This document shows, piece after piece, positions 24,401-36,062 of a DNA stretch of 64,000 nucleotides. The first letter of the stretch is position 1. Every line of letters begins with the position of its first letter. Where the stretch lies: the NCBI RefSeq assembly GCF_031755915.1, contig NC_083383.1, forward strand, positions 31,351,501-31,415,500, in the 5' to 3' direction. The notes under the pieces are model-generated. The model had not been told where the DNA came from. It saw nothing but the letters and a program-made list of their open reading frames with translations, and did not search any database. A program made the translations under genes and the position numbers. The DNA comes from Ziziphus jujuba. Taxonomy: Eukaryota; Streptophyta; Magnoliopsida; Rosales; Rhamnaceae.

Positions 24401-24532
24401 CTGCCTATACAGCATGCTGTTGACGATGTGGCCACTAAATTGTATCTCGTTGGCCTTCAAAAAATGGCCAAAATAGTTATCCTCGAACTTCTTTATTTGG
24501 GCTGGAGTCAGCTTGAACTTAATATCCATCAC
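21470..24532 (-). pseudogene. MULE-borne DUF1985 plus Ulp1-like (C48) cysteine protease gene, broken
   Basis: Eight exons can be followed by GT-AG sites: 24532-23933, 23839-23690, 23536-23186, 23115-22480, 22373-22278, 22195-22067, 21965-21716, 21608-21470. Exons 1-2 carry DUF1985 (FGHFLKANEIQFSGHIV, FNFGGRGARFTRRHF). Exons 3-4 are a charged linker with a predicted coiled coil (RERLTILEGEVANVWQDVKD) and a basic RRARKVAAAKQ stretch. Exons 6-8 carry the C48 protease domain: HWLVGHVNM (His), VYDSD (Asp), ECGMFTLKTIEF (Cys), ending EAYNKELSI. In-frame stops lie at 24182-24184, 23423-23425, 22082-22084 and 21945-21947. In intact KI-type elements this family is a putative SUMO-type deconjugating protease of unknown role in transposition. 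Confidence 0.9.
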
Positions 24533-24654
24533 CGCTTTCCAGAAGTTCGATCTACAATTAATCTTTGCTCTCGATATCTCCGAGTCCTAAAACCTTCGTT
24601 GGTAATCTGAATCCATTTATTTGCAAATCAAATACAACAAAGCATAACATATGG

Positions 24655-24765
24655 AGGAAACGTTTTTTTCCGACACGAGGAAAGCCTGGAGGAAAAAATT
24701 TCCTCTTGGAGGAAAATTTCAGGAGGAAATTTATTCCGCCAAGCGAAAAATTTTCCAGAACCTAA
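24655..24765. repeat. GGAAA/TTTCC motif cluster upstream of MULE 1 protease gene
   Basis: Includes TTTTTTCCGACACGAGGAAA, TTTCCTCTTGGAGGAAAA and TTCCGCCAAGCGAAAAA about 125-235 bp before the protease ATG, mirroring the cluster before the transposase gene. Confidence 0.75.
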
Positions 24766-27600
24766 ATGATACCTAACGGGGTTTGTGCAAAAATATAATG
24801 AAAATGGCTAAAGAATCTTTTCGAACCAACGCATATGTGGATTTAAAAGCTATAATATCTTCTATATATTAGTGTACATTATACATTAGGAAACAAACCA
24901 ACCATGGGCATGTGACATTGCTTCCTAAGGATAACCTATAGTTCTAACACATATATTATGGTTTCACATTCAAACCTTCCATTAAATTCAAACAAAAACA
25001 CAACTTCATAATAGTTTTAATTTCACATTTCACATTCTAACCATGCAACACAAACATTTCTGTCACACCCAAATAACACAATATTATAAGCATAGCTCAT
25101 AATGGCAAAGGTTCAAAATTGAGCAATTTATAAAGAGATGACTTATCATCTATAAAATAATCCATCATGGAAATTATCAACAATTCTGAAAAACCATTCA
25201 ATATAGCACAAATAAAGGTTCTCAAATTAGTTTGTTACATTAAAGCGAAATTAGTTTACAATATTTTTCTGTTTTGTTCAGAGAAGCAACTTACATTAAT
25301 GGGAAAAAAACCGCCACCAATGCTTCTCTATCTATTTATATATATATATATATATCTCTTTCTCTATCTCTGTAAGTGTGTGTGTAATTTTCTCAGCAAA
25401 CACTTGTAACTCTAACGATGGCAACTTTTATGCTTCAATTTTCTGCTCATTCCATCACTTGCTCCTCCAATGCTGAAAAATATAGAAAATCAATATTAGT
25501 AAAGATCCCAACAAATCTTTCCTTCAACAAATACTAAAGATGAGAGGGAAATTCCAGCACCTGAAGACAAATTACAATAACCTCTATATAAGATCAATAG
25601 GGGTAGAAAATAAATGTAATACACAATTCATACATATTTCCAGTTGAAAAAATGCATATGTTAAAAGGAAATCCAACAAGTTATATTTTTTCAACGTATG
25701 CTCAATGAATCCCAGAAAAGTAGAGAAGGAAATGTGTAGGCTAAACCCTAGAGGTATTGACCACAACAATGACAAGCAATTTCAATGATATAATACACCT
25801 ACAATTCACGAATTGAATTAGAACAGGTTACTAATTCAGAAAAACCAACTAGAATTACAGGATCAACAATCCCATATATAAACAGTTTTGTAAGAGCAAA
25901 AACCATATTTGCAGCTTATGTAATCTCTTTTTTCTATACATGTATTTTTAAACGACATCTAAATTTAAGCCATAGAAACCTAAAGAGGTTAATTTCTAAA
26001 TGACATCCTGTTTGCATAGCCTCTTAAGTTTATAAAAGACATGCATATTATAATCGCAGATACACAGCAAGAGGCTATTCAAAAAATCAGTCAACAACTA
26101 GATCTTCCTTGCATTGTTAAACCAGAAAGTTGACATGCTTAAGCAAGCAGAAATAATTTTCTATAAGATACTCTTATGGTGATTTTAGCAATCAAAATCT
26201 TCTAATTCTCAAGAAAATATCTCATTAATAGCTACAGGTGTTTGCTTTGTCTCCCACAAAAATCAAGAAAAGGTTTCCTGGAACTAGAAATAAAGATATC
26301 CATGGACCAAGAATAATATTATGCATATCAAGCTTTTAAAATCAAGTTATGGTATCTGCTAAGGGCCTGTAGAGAGTAAAAGAATGATTTCTTCACCTAT
26401 ATGCTTCAACTATAAATGATGAGTTGCACATCTAAAAACTTATTCAGGTACTTGGAGAAGAACATGCCAAATGCCTATAGAACACCCTAGCCATTTCAAT
26501 TTCACACTACTTCCCAGATATATATGCGTAGCACTGATGAATTCCCTTCCTCAAATCATCACCATGTGGGCTAGACTAGAGAGAGTAATTGGCACCAACT
26601 TACACAATAAAATGAAACAGTCAACATCAAATATTTCGGCATGTTATTCAAAACAAAATGCCCTCAGAACCATATCAGACACAAACACAACCACTCTCAT
26701 TGTCGTCTTCATCACCATCATCACCTCCACACCCACCACCACCACCACTAATGCCGATGCTGGAGATCTCCTTATCTGACATAGACATCAACGTCTATTT
26801 ATCTATTATATGTAGAAAACTTTTTTCCTTATCAAACCTATAAAACCCAAAAAAAAAAAAATCGACAAAAAAAAAAAACCACTTTTTGTTACATAATGTA
26901 TAAAAATGAAGAGGGAATAATAAGGAAAACAAAAACCCAGTTGAGAAGCGGAATCAAATTGAAAGTTTTTACAGGGAATAGGTGGAGATATTAAAGTGAA
27001 GGTAAAAAAAAAAATAATAATAATAAGAGAGCGAAACTAACCTTTGAAGAAGTTGGACTGTACAGCATAAACAACGGGAAAGGAGGAAGATTTCTGGGTC
27101 CTGAGCTTCCTAATTTGGACATGTGAAAGCAGAGGTTGTTTCTTCAACCTCAATAACAAATCAGAAGAAAGGAACTGTGAGTAGAGTTGAATGGTGTGTT
27201 TCGAAAGGGAAAGGCTAAAAGAAAAAGGGAGCGAAACTAACCTTTGAAGAAGTTGGACTGTGCAGCATCAACAATGGAAAAGGAGGAAGATTTTTGGGTC
27301 CTCAGCTTCGTAGTTTGGACTTGTGAAAGCAGAGGTTGCTTCTTCAACCTCAATAATGGATTGGAGGAAAGGAATTGTGAGGGTCAAATGGTCTATTTCA
27401 AAAGGGAAAGGAAAGCCCTAGCTGTGTTTGAATGATATGTTTTGAAAGGGAAAGGTAAAGCCCTAGTGTGTTCGAAGGCCTTGCTGTGTTTCAAAAAGGA
27501 AAGGGAAAGGGAAAACAGAGAAAATAAGTGTTTTGGTAGGGAAAAAAGATTAAAAAAAAAAAAATAGTAATAAAGGGTATTTTAGTTCGGATGTCCTAAA
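24766..27600. other. MULE 1 right arm, noncoding, with a 200-bp tandem duplication
   Basis: AT-rich with a (TA)n run at 25336-25355. The stretch 25280-25470 has a counterpart in MULE 2 at 30845-31030, inverted. Two copies of an approximately 150-base unit beginning GAGCGAAACTAACCTTTGAA start at 27029 and 27229, an exact 200-base period. Repeated GGAAAGCCCTA motifs follow at 27410-27500. Probably promoter and leader DNA of the protease gene. Confidence 0.7.
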
Positions 27601-27675
27601 AGGTGGCTAGTTTTTTTAAATTTTTTTTTTCTATACTTCAAAAAACTATTTGCGGGATGGCTACTTTTCGAAAAG
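27601..27675 (-). repeat. MULE 1 right terminal inverted repeat
   Basis: Inverted match to 17331-17420: AGGTGGCTAG, then TTCAAAAAACTATTTGCGGG and ATGGCTACTTTTCGAAAAG. The outermost bases are not preserved. Confidence 0.82.
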
Positions 27676-27681
27676 CTGGGC

Positions 27682-27690
27682 CCCAATTAA
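27682..27690. repeat. Target-site duplication CCCAATTAA (left copy, MULE 2)
   Basis: Directly precedes the GGGTTTTTTTGAAAAC terminus at 27691 and is repeated exactly at 35484-35492. Nine bases is the typical Mutator duplication length. Confidence 0.95.
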
Positions 27691-27775
27691 GGGTTTTTTT
27701 GAAAACTAGCCACCGTATATATTCACTTTTGAAAAATAGCAAAATGTTTTTTTATTTTTAAAACTAGCCAACTTT
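27691..27775 (+). repeat. MULE 2 left terminal inverted repeat
   Basis: GGGTTTTTTTGAAAACTAGC, then TTTTGAAAAATAGCAAAATG. It pairs with 35483-35400. Confidence 0.9.
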
Positions 27776-29860
27776 TAACCCATTCAGACCAAAATACCCT
27801 TTTTTATTTTTAAATTTTTTAAATCTTTTTTATGTTTTTTCACTATCAAAACGTAGGTTTTTTTTTTTTTTCTTTTTTCTTGTATCTTCTTTCCCTTTTC
27901 CTTTCCCCTTCCCTTTCGAAAGAAACCTAGGGCTTTCCCTTCCACTTTTCTTCCAAAAAACACCATCCTGTTCATCAGAAAAATCATCCTGTTCACCGAC
28001 GTTTTTGATAGATCGCTTTTGAATTTGCCTCTGTCTAGCTGATCTGCTACGGTTAAAAGACCCAAAGTCGTACATACAGCATACAAGGCTTTTTATCCAC
28101 CCTATTTTACACACTTCACTGGCTTTGATACCTCTTAGGACGCCTAAACATTTCTTGCACCATCAGCGTTCTTACCACCATTGAGCTTTAAGGTAAACAT
28201 ACATTTTTCTTTCTCTCTCTCTCTCTCTGCTTTCCTTTTCAATAGGGTTTCGATTCTATTTGATGAAATTATGTTTTTTCAATAGGCTTTCCTTGTTGTT
28301 TAGTTTTTCCTCTCTGTTCATGTGTGACTTTTGCTAATCTTGTTAAAAGAAATGTATTTAGAACATGCACTTTTAACTGGACATCGACTAGGCAGAGCTC
28401 AGAAAATATGTAGTAGTAGTACTAGTTTGATTAGATTTATGAGATATACTTGAGCTAGATTGCCGTATATATCCCCAGAAGGAATATATAAATTCCTTGT
28501 AGCTATCAACAGACGAAATTAGACAAATTAATATGACAAGCAATGGAATATATATAAAATAAGATATTATATACATAGGAAGAAGTAAGAACTATCATCA
28601 TCTTAAATTCTTTATCCTAGTTTGGAAAACCAATACAAAAACTTGAAAGAGCTAGCCACAACCCATTATCAACCAAAAAAAAAAAAAAAAATCCCACAGC
28701 AATCCCTCTTTGTTCGTCTCGTAAATGCCATTTGTAAATAATTCACCTTTATTTTATTCACGTTATTGGGGATGATGATGGTCAGCTTGCAATCCTTAAT
28801 TTATATTTATTAATATAACAAGGAGGCAGATTGTCAAGTCCAAAGTAGCATAATTAAAATATTGCAAATAATTTTTTTAATGCTATGCTAGTAAGTGAGT
28901 GCCATTATCGCTGCATAAAAAAGAGAGGAAAGAAATAGAGAGAAATGGCACTGGGGATTGGTGTTATGGTTTAATATTCCTACTTCTTGACCCAAGAAAC
29001 AAAACAGAGCCTTTTATATTGCCCATTGAAATATATATAAAGTGAGGAAATTCGGGAATTTTATGCAATAATTTTGTCCTTAATTTTTTTTTTTATTTTT
29101 TATTATTTGTATAGTTTTGTAGTTATTTAGTTGTTAGTAGTTCTTGTGGTTTATTTCTGTTGGTGCAAAATTTCCAAATTTATCATATGCTCTGGTTCAT
29201 TTGAATAGAAATCAAAGAAAGAATATACAAGGAGACATTTACCTATTTGAACCTCCAGGCTCCATCTTATCATTAGCTAGGTAAGCAATATTTTGTGGCC
29301 TCTCCTATGCAGATCTTACACATACAATATTCTAAGTTTGATTCACACTCTTTTTTTTTTTTTTTTTTCAAAATATGAAAAAAGTCATTGTTGTTACTCC
29401 TCTTTGGGGGGGGGGGGGGGGGGGAGTCAATAAATATGAATTAGGAATAGCTATGCGTTGTGGATCTGCTTGGCACTAAAATTTCCTTTCTCAATTAAAG
29501 TAGAGTTAAATTCAATTCAAAGGGCAGAGGTCTTACGGTAGGTTATTGTGGTTATGAAACTAGGCAAATGGTGGATGTGATGAATTAATTTAATTTATTC
29601 TAGCCGTCTTGCCTCTATTTATTTTATTTGATTTTTTTTCTATCATATTCTAGCATATCATTGTTGGGTTTTATGTTGCTTTCAAAATTTTCATTCTTTG
29701 CCATGAAAAACATTTATTAGGATTTACGCTGTAAGAATCTACTCTAGCTATTTGGGATAGAGTTTGTTGACATCATTAATATGTGTGAATAAAATATTAA
29801 TATATAACAAGGAATATTTACAATGTATTATAGGTTGATAACAAAGGGATTATTAGTATA

Positions 29861-29903
<43 letters not shown>

Positions 29904-31194
29904 ACTTTGATCATGTTGTAGAATTCCAACTGGCATAAAGAAAAGCAATGATGTTTGAGCACAAAATAAAAACTAAATAATAATAGAATATGTAGGGCCT
30001 GTAGGAAAATATAAATATTAGTATGAAAATGTGTTAATAGTTTGTGAATACTGTTACTAAATTATGTTTTTCAGCTGAATATTTTAAAAAATTCTTCTTT
30101 CACATTTTTCGTTTTTCTTCTCCCTTTCATATATATATATATATATAAGCTTTAAAATACTCACAAACAAATGTCTTAAATCATAATATGCTTTCCATTA
30201 CATGGTTAATTTTTTTAAAATCAAACCCTCTTACCAAATAGCACACTTAAGACAGCAAGCATATATTTTTATGAACTTAATTAAGATTATTTTTTAATAG
30301 AAAATTTTATTGTGTCTGGGATAGGGGAAACATATAACAGAGAAAATATTGGTCTGTGGCTTATACACTAATCAGTCTGCATAGTAGCTATTTTTTGTAT
30401 TATAACCTTTAACTAGTGTCCTTGAATTCTTTTTCTTGTTTATGCATACTTTTTTTTCAAATTTTTGTTTTTTTTTTTCACTAAAAATCATTGTGTTCAA
30501 CAGAAAACAACTACATTGTGTTCAACAGAAAACAACTAAGGAATGACTACGTTGAATTATTTTGATTTTGATGTTTATATGTTATCTATATCTTTAGTTT
30601 AGTACATAATAATTTCCACGATACTATTTTGTTCTTGGTCAGCCGTGGTTCTATTATAAGAATCATCTTATTTCGGTAAACTATTAATAATAAAACAACA
30701 TATATATTGTGACAATGCATGGCAGAAACTTTCATAATAATTTTCATATTTAGATATCAGTTAATTAATTTGGTGGTATTTCACTTTCAGTCTTGTAATA
30801 TTTAATTTTTATTTTTTGAACATACTCATCCTTTTTTTTTCCCCCAGCATTTGAGGAGCAAGTGAGGGACTGAGTAGAAAAACGAAGCATAAAATTTGAG
30901 ATCGTAGAGTTACAAGTGAATGCTGAGAAAATTACAACTCCAAGCTTTTGAAGCTCTCACAAACACACACACACATAGATAAAGAAGCATTGGTAGCGGT
31001 TTGTCCCCCATTAATGTAAGTTGTTTGTTCGAACAAAATAGAAAATATTATGCAAGTTGATTTATTGTTAGTGAAAATATAATGTCAAGAATTTATCATT
31101 GAACCTTTATTTGTGCTGTATATATGGATTTTCAGCATTGTTGATAATTGTAACTATTGAATATGGTTGTAATTATGTTATTGTTTTCTTGCAG
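27776..31194 (+). other. MULE 2 left arm, noncoding
   Basis: Pyrimidine-rich leader-like DNA at 27840-28250, then AT-rich sequence with a G18 run (29406-29424), (CA)n(TA)n at 29862-29898 and (AT)n at 30128-30147. A copy of ATTGTGTTCAACAGAAAACAACTA is doubled at 30490-30537. The part at 30845-31030 matches MULE 1 25470-25280 inverted. No coding exon of the protease gene is left here. Confidence 0.7.
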
Positions 31195-31333
31195 TGGTAA
31201 CTGTGATATTTTTGTGCTCAAGTCCATGGAGTTTTTATATGCTAGATTACCATTGAGTTTCACACAAAAGAACATAGAGTTCTTTAGGAAGAAGTATGCA
31301 TATGAGGCTTACAACAAAGAACTAAGCATATAA
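31195..31333 (+). pseudogene. Last exon of the MULE 2 Ulp1-like protease gene
   Basis: After TTGCAG (AG at 31193-31194) the frame reads GNCDIFVLKSMEFLYARL and ends RKKYAYEAYNKELSI-stop at 31331-31333. It has exactly the same length (139 bases) and reading as the last exon of the MULE 1 gene. The conserved Cys-Gly of the active site is Cys-Asp here. All upstream exons are deleted. Confidence 0.9.
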
Positions 31334-31561
31334 GCTGGGTGGTGATGCATTTTTCTTTCCTTTTGTCATGTTTATAGATGCATATTTTTTATTATATTAG
31401 ACTTTTAATTGTAAAGATAATGGTGTTTATAATGTTCATTTAACAAAGATAACGATGTGTTATTGATGTAAGGACAACTAATTGACCTTATAGAAAATGT
31501 GCCATGTTTATTTATTAGAATTCCATTATGCACAAACATCTTACGAGCTCAATTGTAAATT

Positions 31562-31812
31562 CTAAAAAATTTTCCGCTTGTCGGAAAATATTTCCTCTAG
31601 GCAGAAAACTTTTCCTCTTGGAGGAAAAATTTTCCTCCAGTCGGAAATCCCATATGGAGATCAATTGAAGCTTCTGGATAATTTTCCGCCAGGCGGAAAC
31701 TTTTTCCTCCAAGTGGAAATCGTTTTCCTCTTGTTGGAAAAAATTTCCTCCAAACGGAAATTGTTGAATAATTTTCACTTCTATCAGAAACTAATTTCCT
31801 CCACTTGGAAAA
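31562..31812. repeat. Palindromic TTTCCGCC/GGCGGAAA array in MULE 2
   Basis: About ten imperfect palindromes of about 20-24 bp in a row, including TTTTCCGCCAGGCGGAAA, TTTTCCTCCAAGTGGAAA and TTTCCTCCAAACGGAAA. It sits in the same place as the 20995-21240 array, between the convergent gene ends. The short reading frames across it are repeat artefacts. Confidence 0.85.
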
Positions 31813-32185
31813 TCAATTTCTAATAGATTATTTAAGTTAATAGTGGGGTAAAAAAATTGAGAGTAGAGACAAATATTATATAAGATGAAGATGGATTTAA
31901 CAAAAAATGTATTGACATTTAAAATCAATAATCATTTTAAAGAAAAGAAAAAATGATATATATATATTTATATATTTTTTTTTCAAAATAATTTGTACAT
32001 TTCATAAAATGAGATGTAAACTAAATATTTAAAATGAACTCCAAAAAGTCTCTTTTCATTTGAGATTAAATTCAAAAAAAAAAAAAATTGCTAATAAATC
32101 TTCCACCGTCGACTAGAAAATATAATACCCAAGATATGAAATAATTATCAAAACATATTAAACCATAACACTAAATTAAAACTTC

Positions 32186-34736
32186 TTAATTCAAAGCATA
32201 AGACAATGGATTCATACATCTCTTCCTATAATGTCTAACACCACCGCATCGGCTACATCTACGTCTAATAACATCTTCACCTTCGGATGGTATGCGTTGC
32301 ATCCTCGGCCTACTGGCTCGCGTATGTATCCATCTTGGTGGAAGAACAATATGACTTGCCATGTCATTCGAGGCATGCCACTGTTTTTCATCTAACACAG
32401 GGTAAATGGACTCAGCATAAGCTGCACGATATGCATCCGCAGTGTAGTAATGAGAACACATGCCATAAGGAGCAATTTTACGTTCTCTGCAAGCGGCAAT
32501 ACAATGATTACAAGGATATTAATCAAGATTGAAGACTTTGCATGAGCATGTTTTTGATTGGAGATTAACTGTACCCCTCAAACTCCCACCTTCCACAAGA
32601 AATTCATGCATATTAATGGCTTTTACACGCAGTCCGATGGACTCCAAATTTCATAGTTTGAGTTGCTCTTCCATATGGTCAGTCACTGGCTTCATCAATT
32701 TTGCACCTAAAGTACGTCGTTTATAAAACCACCTTTGTAGTAAATCCCGTATGTGCTCAATTAATGCTACTATTGGCATCTCTCTAGCATCTAGCGAAAT
32801 ACCATTCAAGCTTTCTACAATATTGGTGGTCATGATAGTATACCTTTTACATGGAGAAAGAGAACATGCCTACCTTGTAGGGTCACATGATCGAATGTAC
32901 TGGATAGCTCTACTGTTTTTTGCCTCAATTTGCCCTATATAAAACTCAAAATCTTCAACCAAATATGCACTAGCTGTGAGCATGAAACATTGTATTATTG
33001 TTTCATCTTTCGCATGTCCATTTGCTTTAATATTTCTGCTTACATGGTATGTGCACAACGCATGGTATGCATTGAGAAAAACTTTGCGTAATGCCCTTTC
33101 AATAGCGGGGTATCTATCACTCACAAACACCAAATCCGTAAAATCTCCGATGACATCCTTGAGGTTTTGGAAAAACCATGTATATGCTTGCTCATTCTCT
33201 CCATCTCCAATGTCAAAAGCCAAAGGATATATTTGTTTATTGCCATCCATGCCCAATGCAATATACATGTACCCTTTGTATTTCCCTTTCAATGTAGTTG
33301 CATCAACAGCCAACACGAGTCTTATGTGGGATTTAAATCCCCTAATACTTACTCCAATCGCCATAAAGAAATATACAAAATTGTTATTATCGTCTGTTTT
33401 GATACGTGTAAGAATCCCAGGATTCTTCGACACTAACTCATAACAATAGGCAGGCAACTAAGCAAAATTCTCCTCTGGAGATCCCCTAACACTATTAAGT
33501 GCATACTCTTTACCTCTCCATACTTTGTTGTAGCTTATATTCACCCCATATTTCTGCAAAAAATCATGTTGAATTTCTTTGGGCTTGTAAACACGTGCAA
33601 TACCTTCATATTTAGATTTGATACATTGCCCGATAACCCGGTTACTGGCCTGCTTATGTTCTCGATGCACGATATCTAACGAGCAACTGTGTACATTATA
33701 CAAAATTTTCTCCATTTTTAAATGTGGTTGCACGTAGTCGCCATTTACAAGTATTTTCTAAGCATACAACCTCATACCGTTGTGTAGTTGACCGTGTCAC
33801 CTTGAACTCCTTATTTTCACGCATGCAATAGATATTCAGTTTATTATGTAAGTCACGTTTGTTGCGAAATAATTGTCCAACTACTATGCTCTTACAGCCA
33901 GTGAACTTTGACGAAAATATGGCCATAGAACCACTTCTGTTGCTCGATGATATGTGGTCACTTGTAGCATGATGAATCTTAACATCATCAACTCCTTCAT
34001 TGTTCATTTCAGGATGCATATCATTATCATTGTTCGGCAACTCATGATCAAAATCTACATCATTATGATCATCATCATCCCCTGCTGCATTGTAATTCTC
34101 ATCATGATCAATATTATGCAACTGCTCATACTCCTCATCGTTAGGAAACCGTTTAGTATAGTCACCTCCAACATCAACTCCTTCATGGATGTTAAATGAT
34201 GTCTAGGCCCCACGAACATCAACTTGATCTCTAAACTGAGTTTCTTGAACCATAATTTCCTGAGATGTAGCCTGAATAGATTCAGTACCAAAAACTTGTG
34301 GTAGACGAACACCAATTGGAGGACAAGAAAAAGAATGAAGATTACTCCCACTATTCGAAGCAAAGGCTATTTGATGAACATTTCTAGATACATGTTCAAC
34401 TTTTGAAATCACCTTAACATACAATGGAGCCCGCATCATTGTCATCCCTCCATTCCTCACTTTTTGAAGAAAGCATTTCACATCCCTATCACAACGTATT
34501 TCTGTAGGATCTAACTTTTTTGCACATCGTCCATATATCCATTTTAGCTTTAGCAAATATTCATTTCGATCTATCTTAATAGAATTGAAAATCTCATCCT
34601 CTAACTCTGATTTTGTGCATCTCTTGTCGACGGAAACCATTATATTTTTACCATTTCAATATTCCCAATTACCACCATCATTTTGTACCAATGTTCCATT
34701 ATATAAAACTGCAATTACAATATCATCATCTTCCAT
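32186..34736 (-). pseudogene. MULE transposase of element 2, broken
   Basis: The start codon at 34736 and the end at 32186 (PLSYALN) match MULE 1. Recognised: acidic region (DHNDVDFDHELPNNDND), zinc-binding region, DDE domain (LAVDATTLKGKYKGYM, FVSDRYPAIERAL, TTNIVESLNG), SWIM finger with its cysteines kept (TCSCKVF...YPCNH), and C-terminal knuckle (CSRCGGVRHYRKRC). Lesions: a stop near 34650 (WEY-stop-NG), W-to-TAG near 34204, a deletion of about 15 bases with frame loss near 33700, K-to-TAG near 33459, stops near 32870 (TAG) and 32651 (TGA), and Q-to-TAA in the SWIM region near 32520. It differs from MULE 1 in which sites are broken. Not functional. Confidence 0.92.
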
Positions 34737-34867
34737 TTTACTACAAAATTAAATGAATAACGTTAAGCTAAATTAATATATATATAAAAATTTGAATAAT
34801 ACTAAACAAACATATTAACTGTATTAAAAAAATTGATTCTATTATTTTTTTTTTGGGCCAAATATAG

Positions 34868-34985
34868 CTTTTTCCTACTGGCGGAAAACTAGCGGAGAAC
34901 TGGCGGAAAATTAGCGGAAAACTTGCGAAAGCTGACAAACTGGAGGAAAATGGCGGAAGTTCATCTTTTTCGCCAAATTTCCTCC
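34868..34985. repeat. GGCGGAAAA direct-repeat cluster upstream of MULE 2 transposase
   Basis: CTGGCGGAAAAC, CTAGCGGAGAAC, CTGGCGGAAAAT, TTAGCGGAAAAC, CTTGCGAAAG, CTGGAGGAAAAT and GGCGGAAG follow each other at 11-16 base steps, about 130-250 bp before the transposase ATG. Confidence 0.85.
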
Positions 34986-35399
34986 GTTTTTACTATTTTT
35001 CACAATTTTTCAGTTTTACACAAATTTTCTCCCATTTTCAAACCATATGCTACCTAAGTATCTTTAAACTCACATATAGCAGCTCATAAATTAATTTCTT
35101 GCATATCCATATTAAATAAAAAGTTTAAAAATTCCAAAACTAACAAAAAATACAAGAAAAAAACACATATTTCTTCAATTTCATCTAATAAGAAAAAAGA
35201 TAAAATTTTTACCTGAGTTTAGTTTCAGATATGAAAAAATACAAGAAAATGAGAGTAATAGGAGATGAAATACAAAAAGTGTTTGTGGTCTGTTAGAAAA
35301 ACCCTTGCACAAAACATGAACGGCTGTGTAGAGGAAGAAGGAAAGGGTAAAAAAAATTTATTGCATAATTTTTAATTTTGTCAAAGGTATTTTTGTCCC

Positions 35400-35483
35400 A
35401 AGGTGGTTATTTTTTTTTTAAAAAAAAATTATTACTATTTTTCAAAAAACCATTTACAGGATGGCTAGTTTTCAAAAAAACCC
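35400..35483 (-). repeat. MULE 2 right terminal inverted repeat
   Basis: Inverted match to 27691-27775: AAGGTGGTTA..., TTTTTCAAAAAACCATTTAC and GGCTAGTTTTCAAAAAAACC. Confidence 0.9.
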
Positions 35484-35492
35484 CCCAATTAA
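35484..35492. repeat. Target-site duplication CCCAATTAA (right copy, MULE 2)
   Basis: Exact copy of 27682-27690, directly after the element terminus. Confidence 0.95.
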
Positions 35493-35732
35493 TACCAACT
35501 TCTAATAGGTTATATGTACACCAAATAAATAAATAAATAAATAAAATACTATATCATGTGAAAAAAAGAAAAGAAAATTTCTTAAAACGTATATTAATAA
35601 AATATAATATGTATATGTACATTCATAAAATATTATATGTTTATTTATATCGGAATTGTATGTAAGACTCAAACGTCCAACATAAAATGGTAGGTGGTGA
35701 TAATTTCAATCATATGGATCTGCCTATTGATT

Positions 35733-35877
35733 GGGACGTAGCTATCTGAGTGGCTTGATTGCTATTTGTTTTTTTAAACAAAGATTGCCATTTTTGAGGT
35801 TATAGGTTTGAGTCATGCCATGCCCCCTCCCTTATAGTTTAAAAAAAATTAATTGTGATTTGAAAAAAAAAAAAAAG
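35733..35877 (+). mobile_element. Candidate tRNA-derived SINE
   Basis: An A-box-like GTAGCTATCTGAGTGG is followed about 55 bp later by a B-box-like GGTTTGAGTCATGCC, a pyrimidine-rich body and an A-rich 3' tail (35863-35876). That is the order of a tRNA-derived pol III promoter with a poly(A) end. No clear target duplication was found and the boxes are not perfect, so this is tentative. Confidence 0.45.
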
Positions 35878-36030
35878 GAAACAAATAATTGTCAATGATA
35901 GGGGATTTAGTTAGTCATGCTTCTCAACATGCATATAAATATACTTGTGAAATAATATATGATTCTATAATAAATATAAACCTGCATATGACATAGGATA
36001 CGATTCTATAATAAATATTGAAGCAAAAAA

Positions 36031-36062
<32 letters not shown>

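Larger units (their letters stand above)
17331..27675 (+). mobile_element. Mutator-like element 1 (KI/Kaonashi type), about 10.3 kb
   Basis: Inverted ends at 17331-17420 and 27675-27601 enclose a MULE transposase pseudogene on + (18072-20632) and a convergent DUF1985/C48 protease pseudogene on - (24532-21470). A MULE transposase together with a Ulp1-type peptidase is the hallmark of KI/Kaonashi-type MULEs. The right terminus is degraded: GAAAAGCTGGG stands where the left end has AAAAAAACTC. The left 9-bp flank, ATCAAATAA, has no match on the right. Element 2 is inserted within about 15 bp of this end. Both genes carry several disabling lesions. Confidence 0.88.
27691..35483 (-). mobile_element. 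Mutator-like element 2, internally deleted, 7793 bp
   Basis: The ends are GGGTTTTTTTGAAAACTAGC at 27691 and its inverse ending at 35483, flanked by exact 9-bp CCCAATTAA copies. It is a mirror-image relative of MULE 1: transposase pseudogene on the minus strand at the right, protease remnant on + in the middle. About 3.5 kb present in MULE 1 (roughly 25280 to 21610) is absent here. Transposase sequences of the two elements are roughly 90 percent alike by eye. Confidence 0.93.

Noticed and set aside
27322..27690. A 9-bp target duplication for MULE 1
   Set aside because: The left flank ATCAAATAA has no match next to the right end. That end is degraded and MULE 2 inserted beside it.
31515..31823. 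Frames of 81-87 codons on both strands with repeated EENFSS/GGNFF words
   Set aside because: They come from the palindromic GGAAA/TTTCC array and have no protein features.
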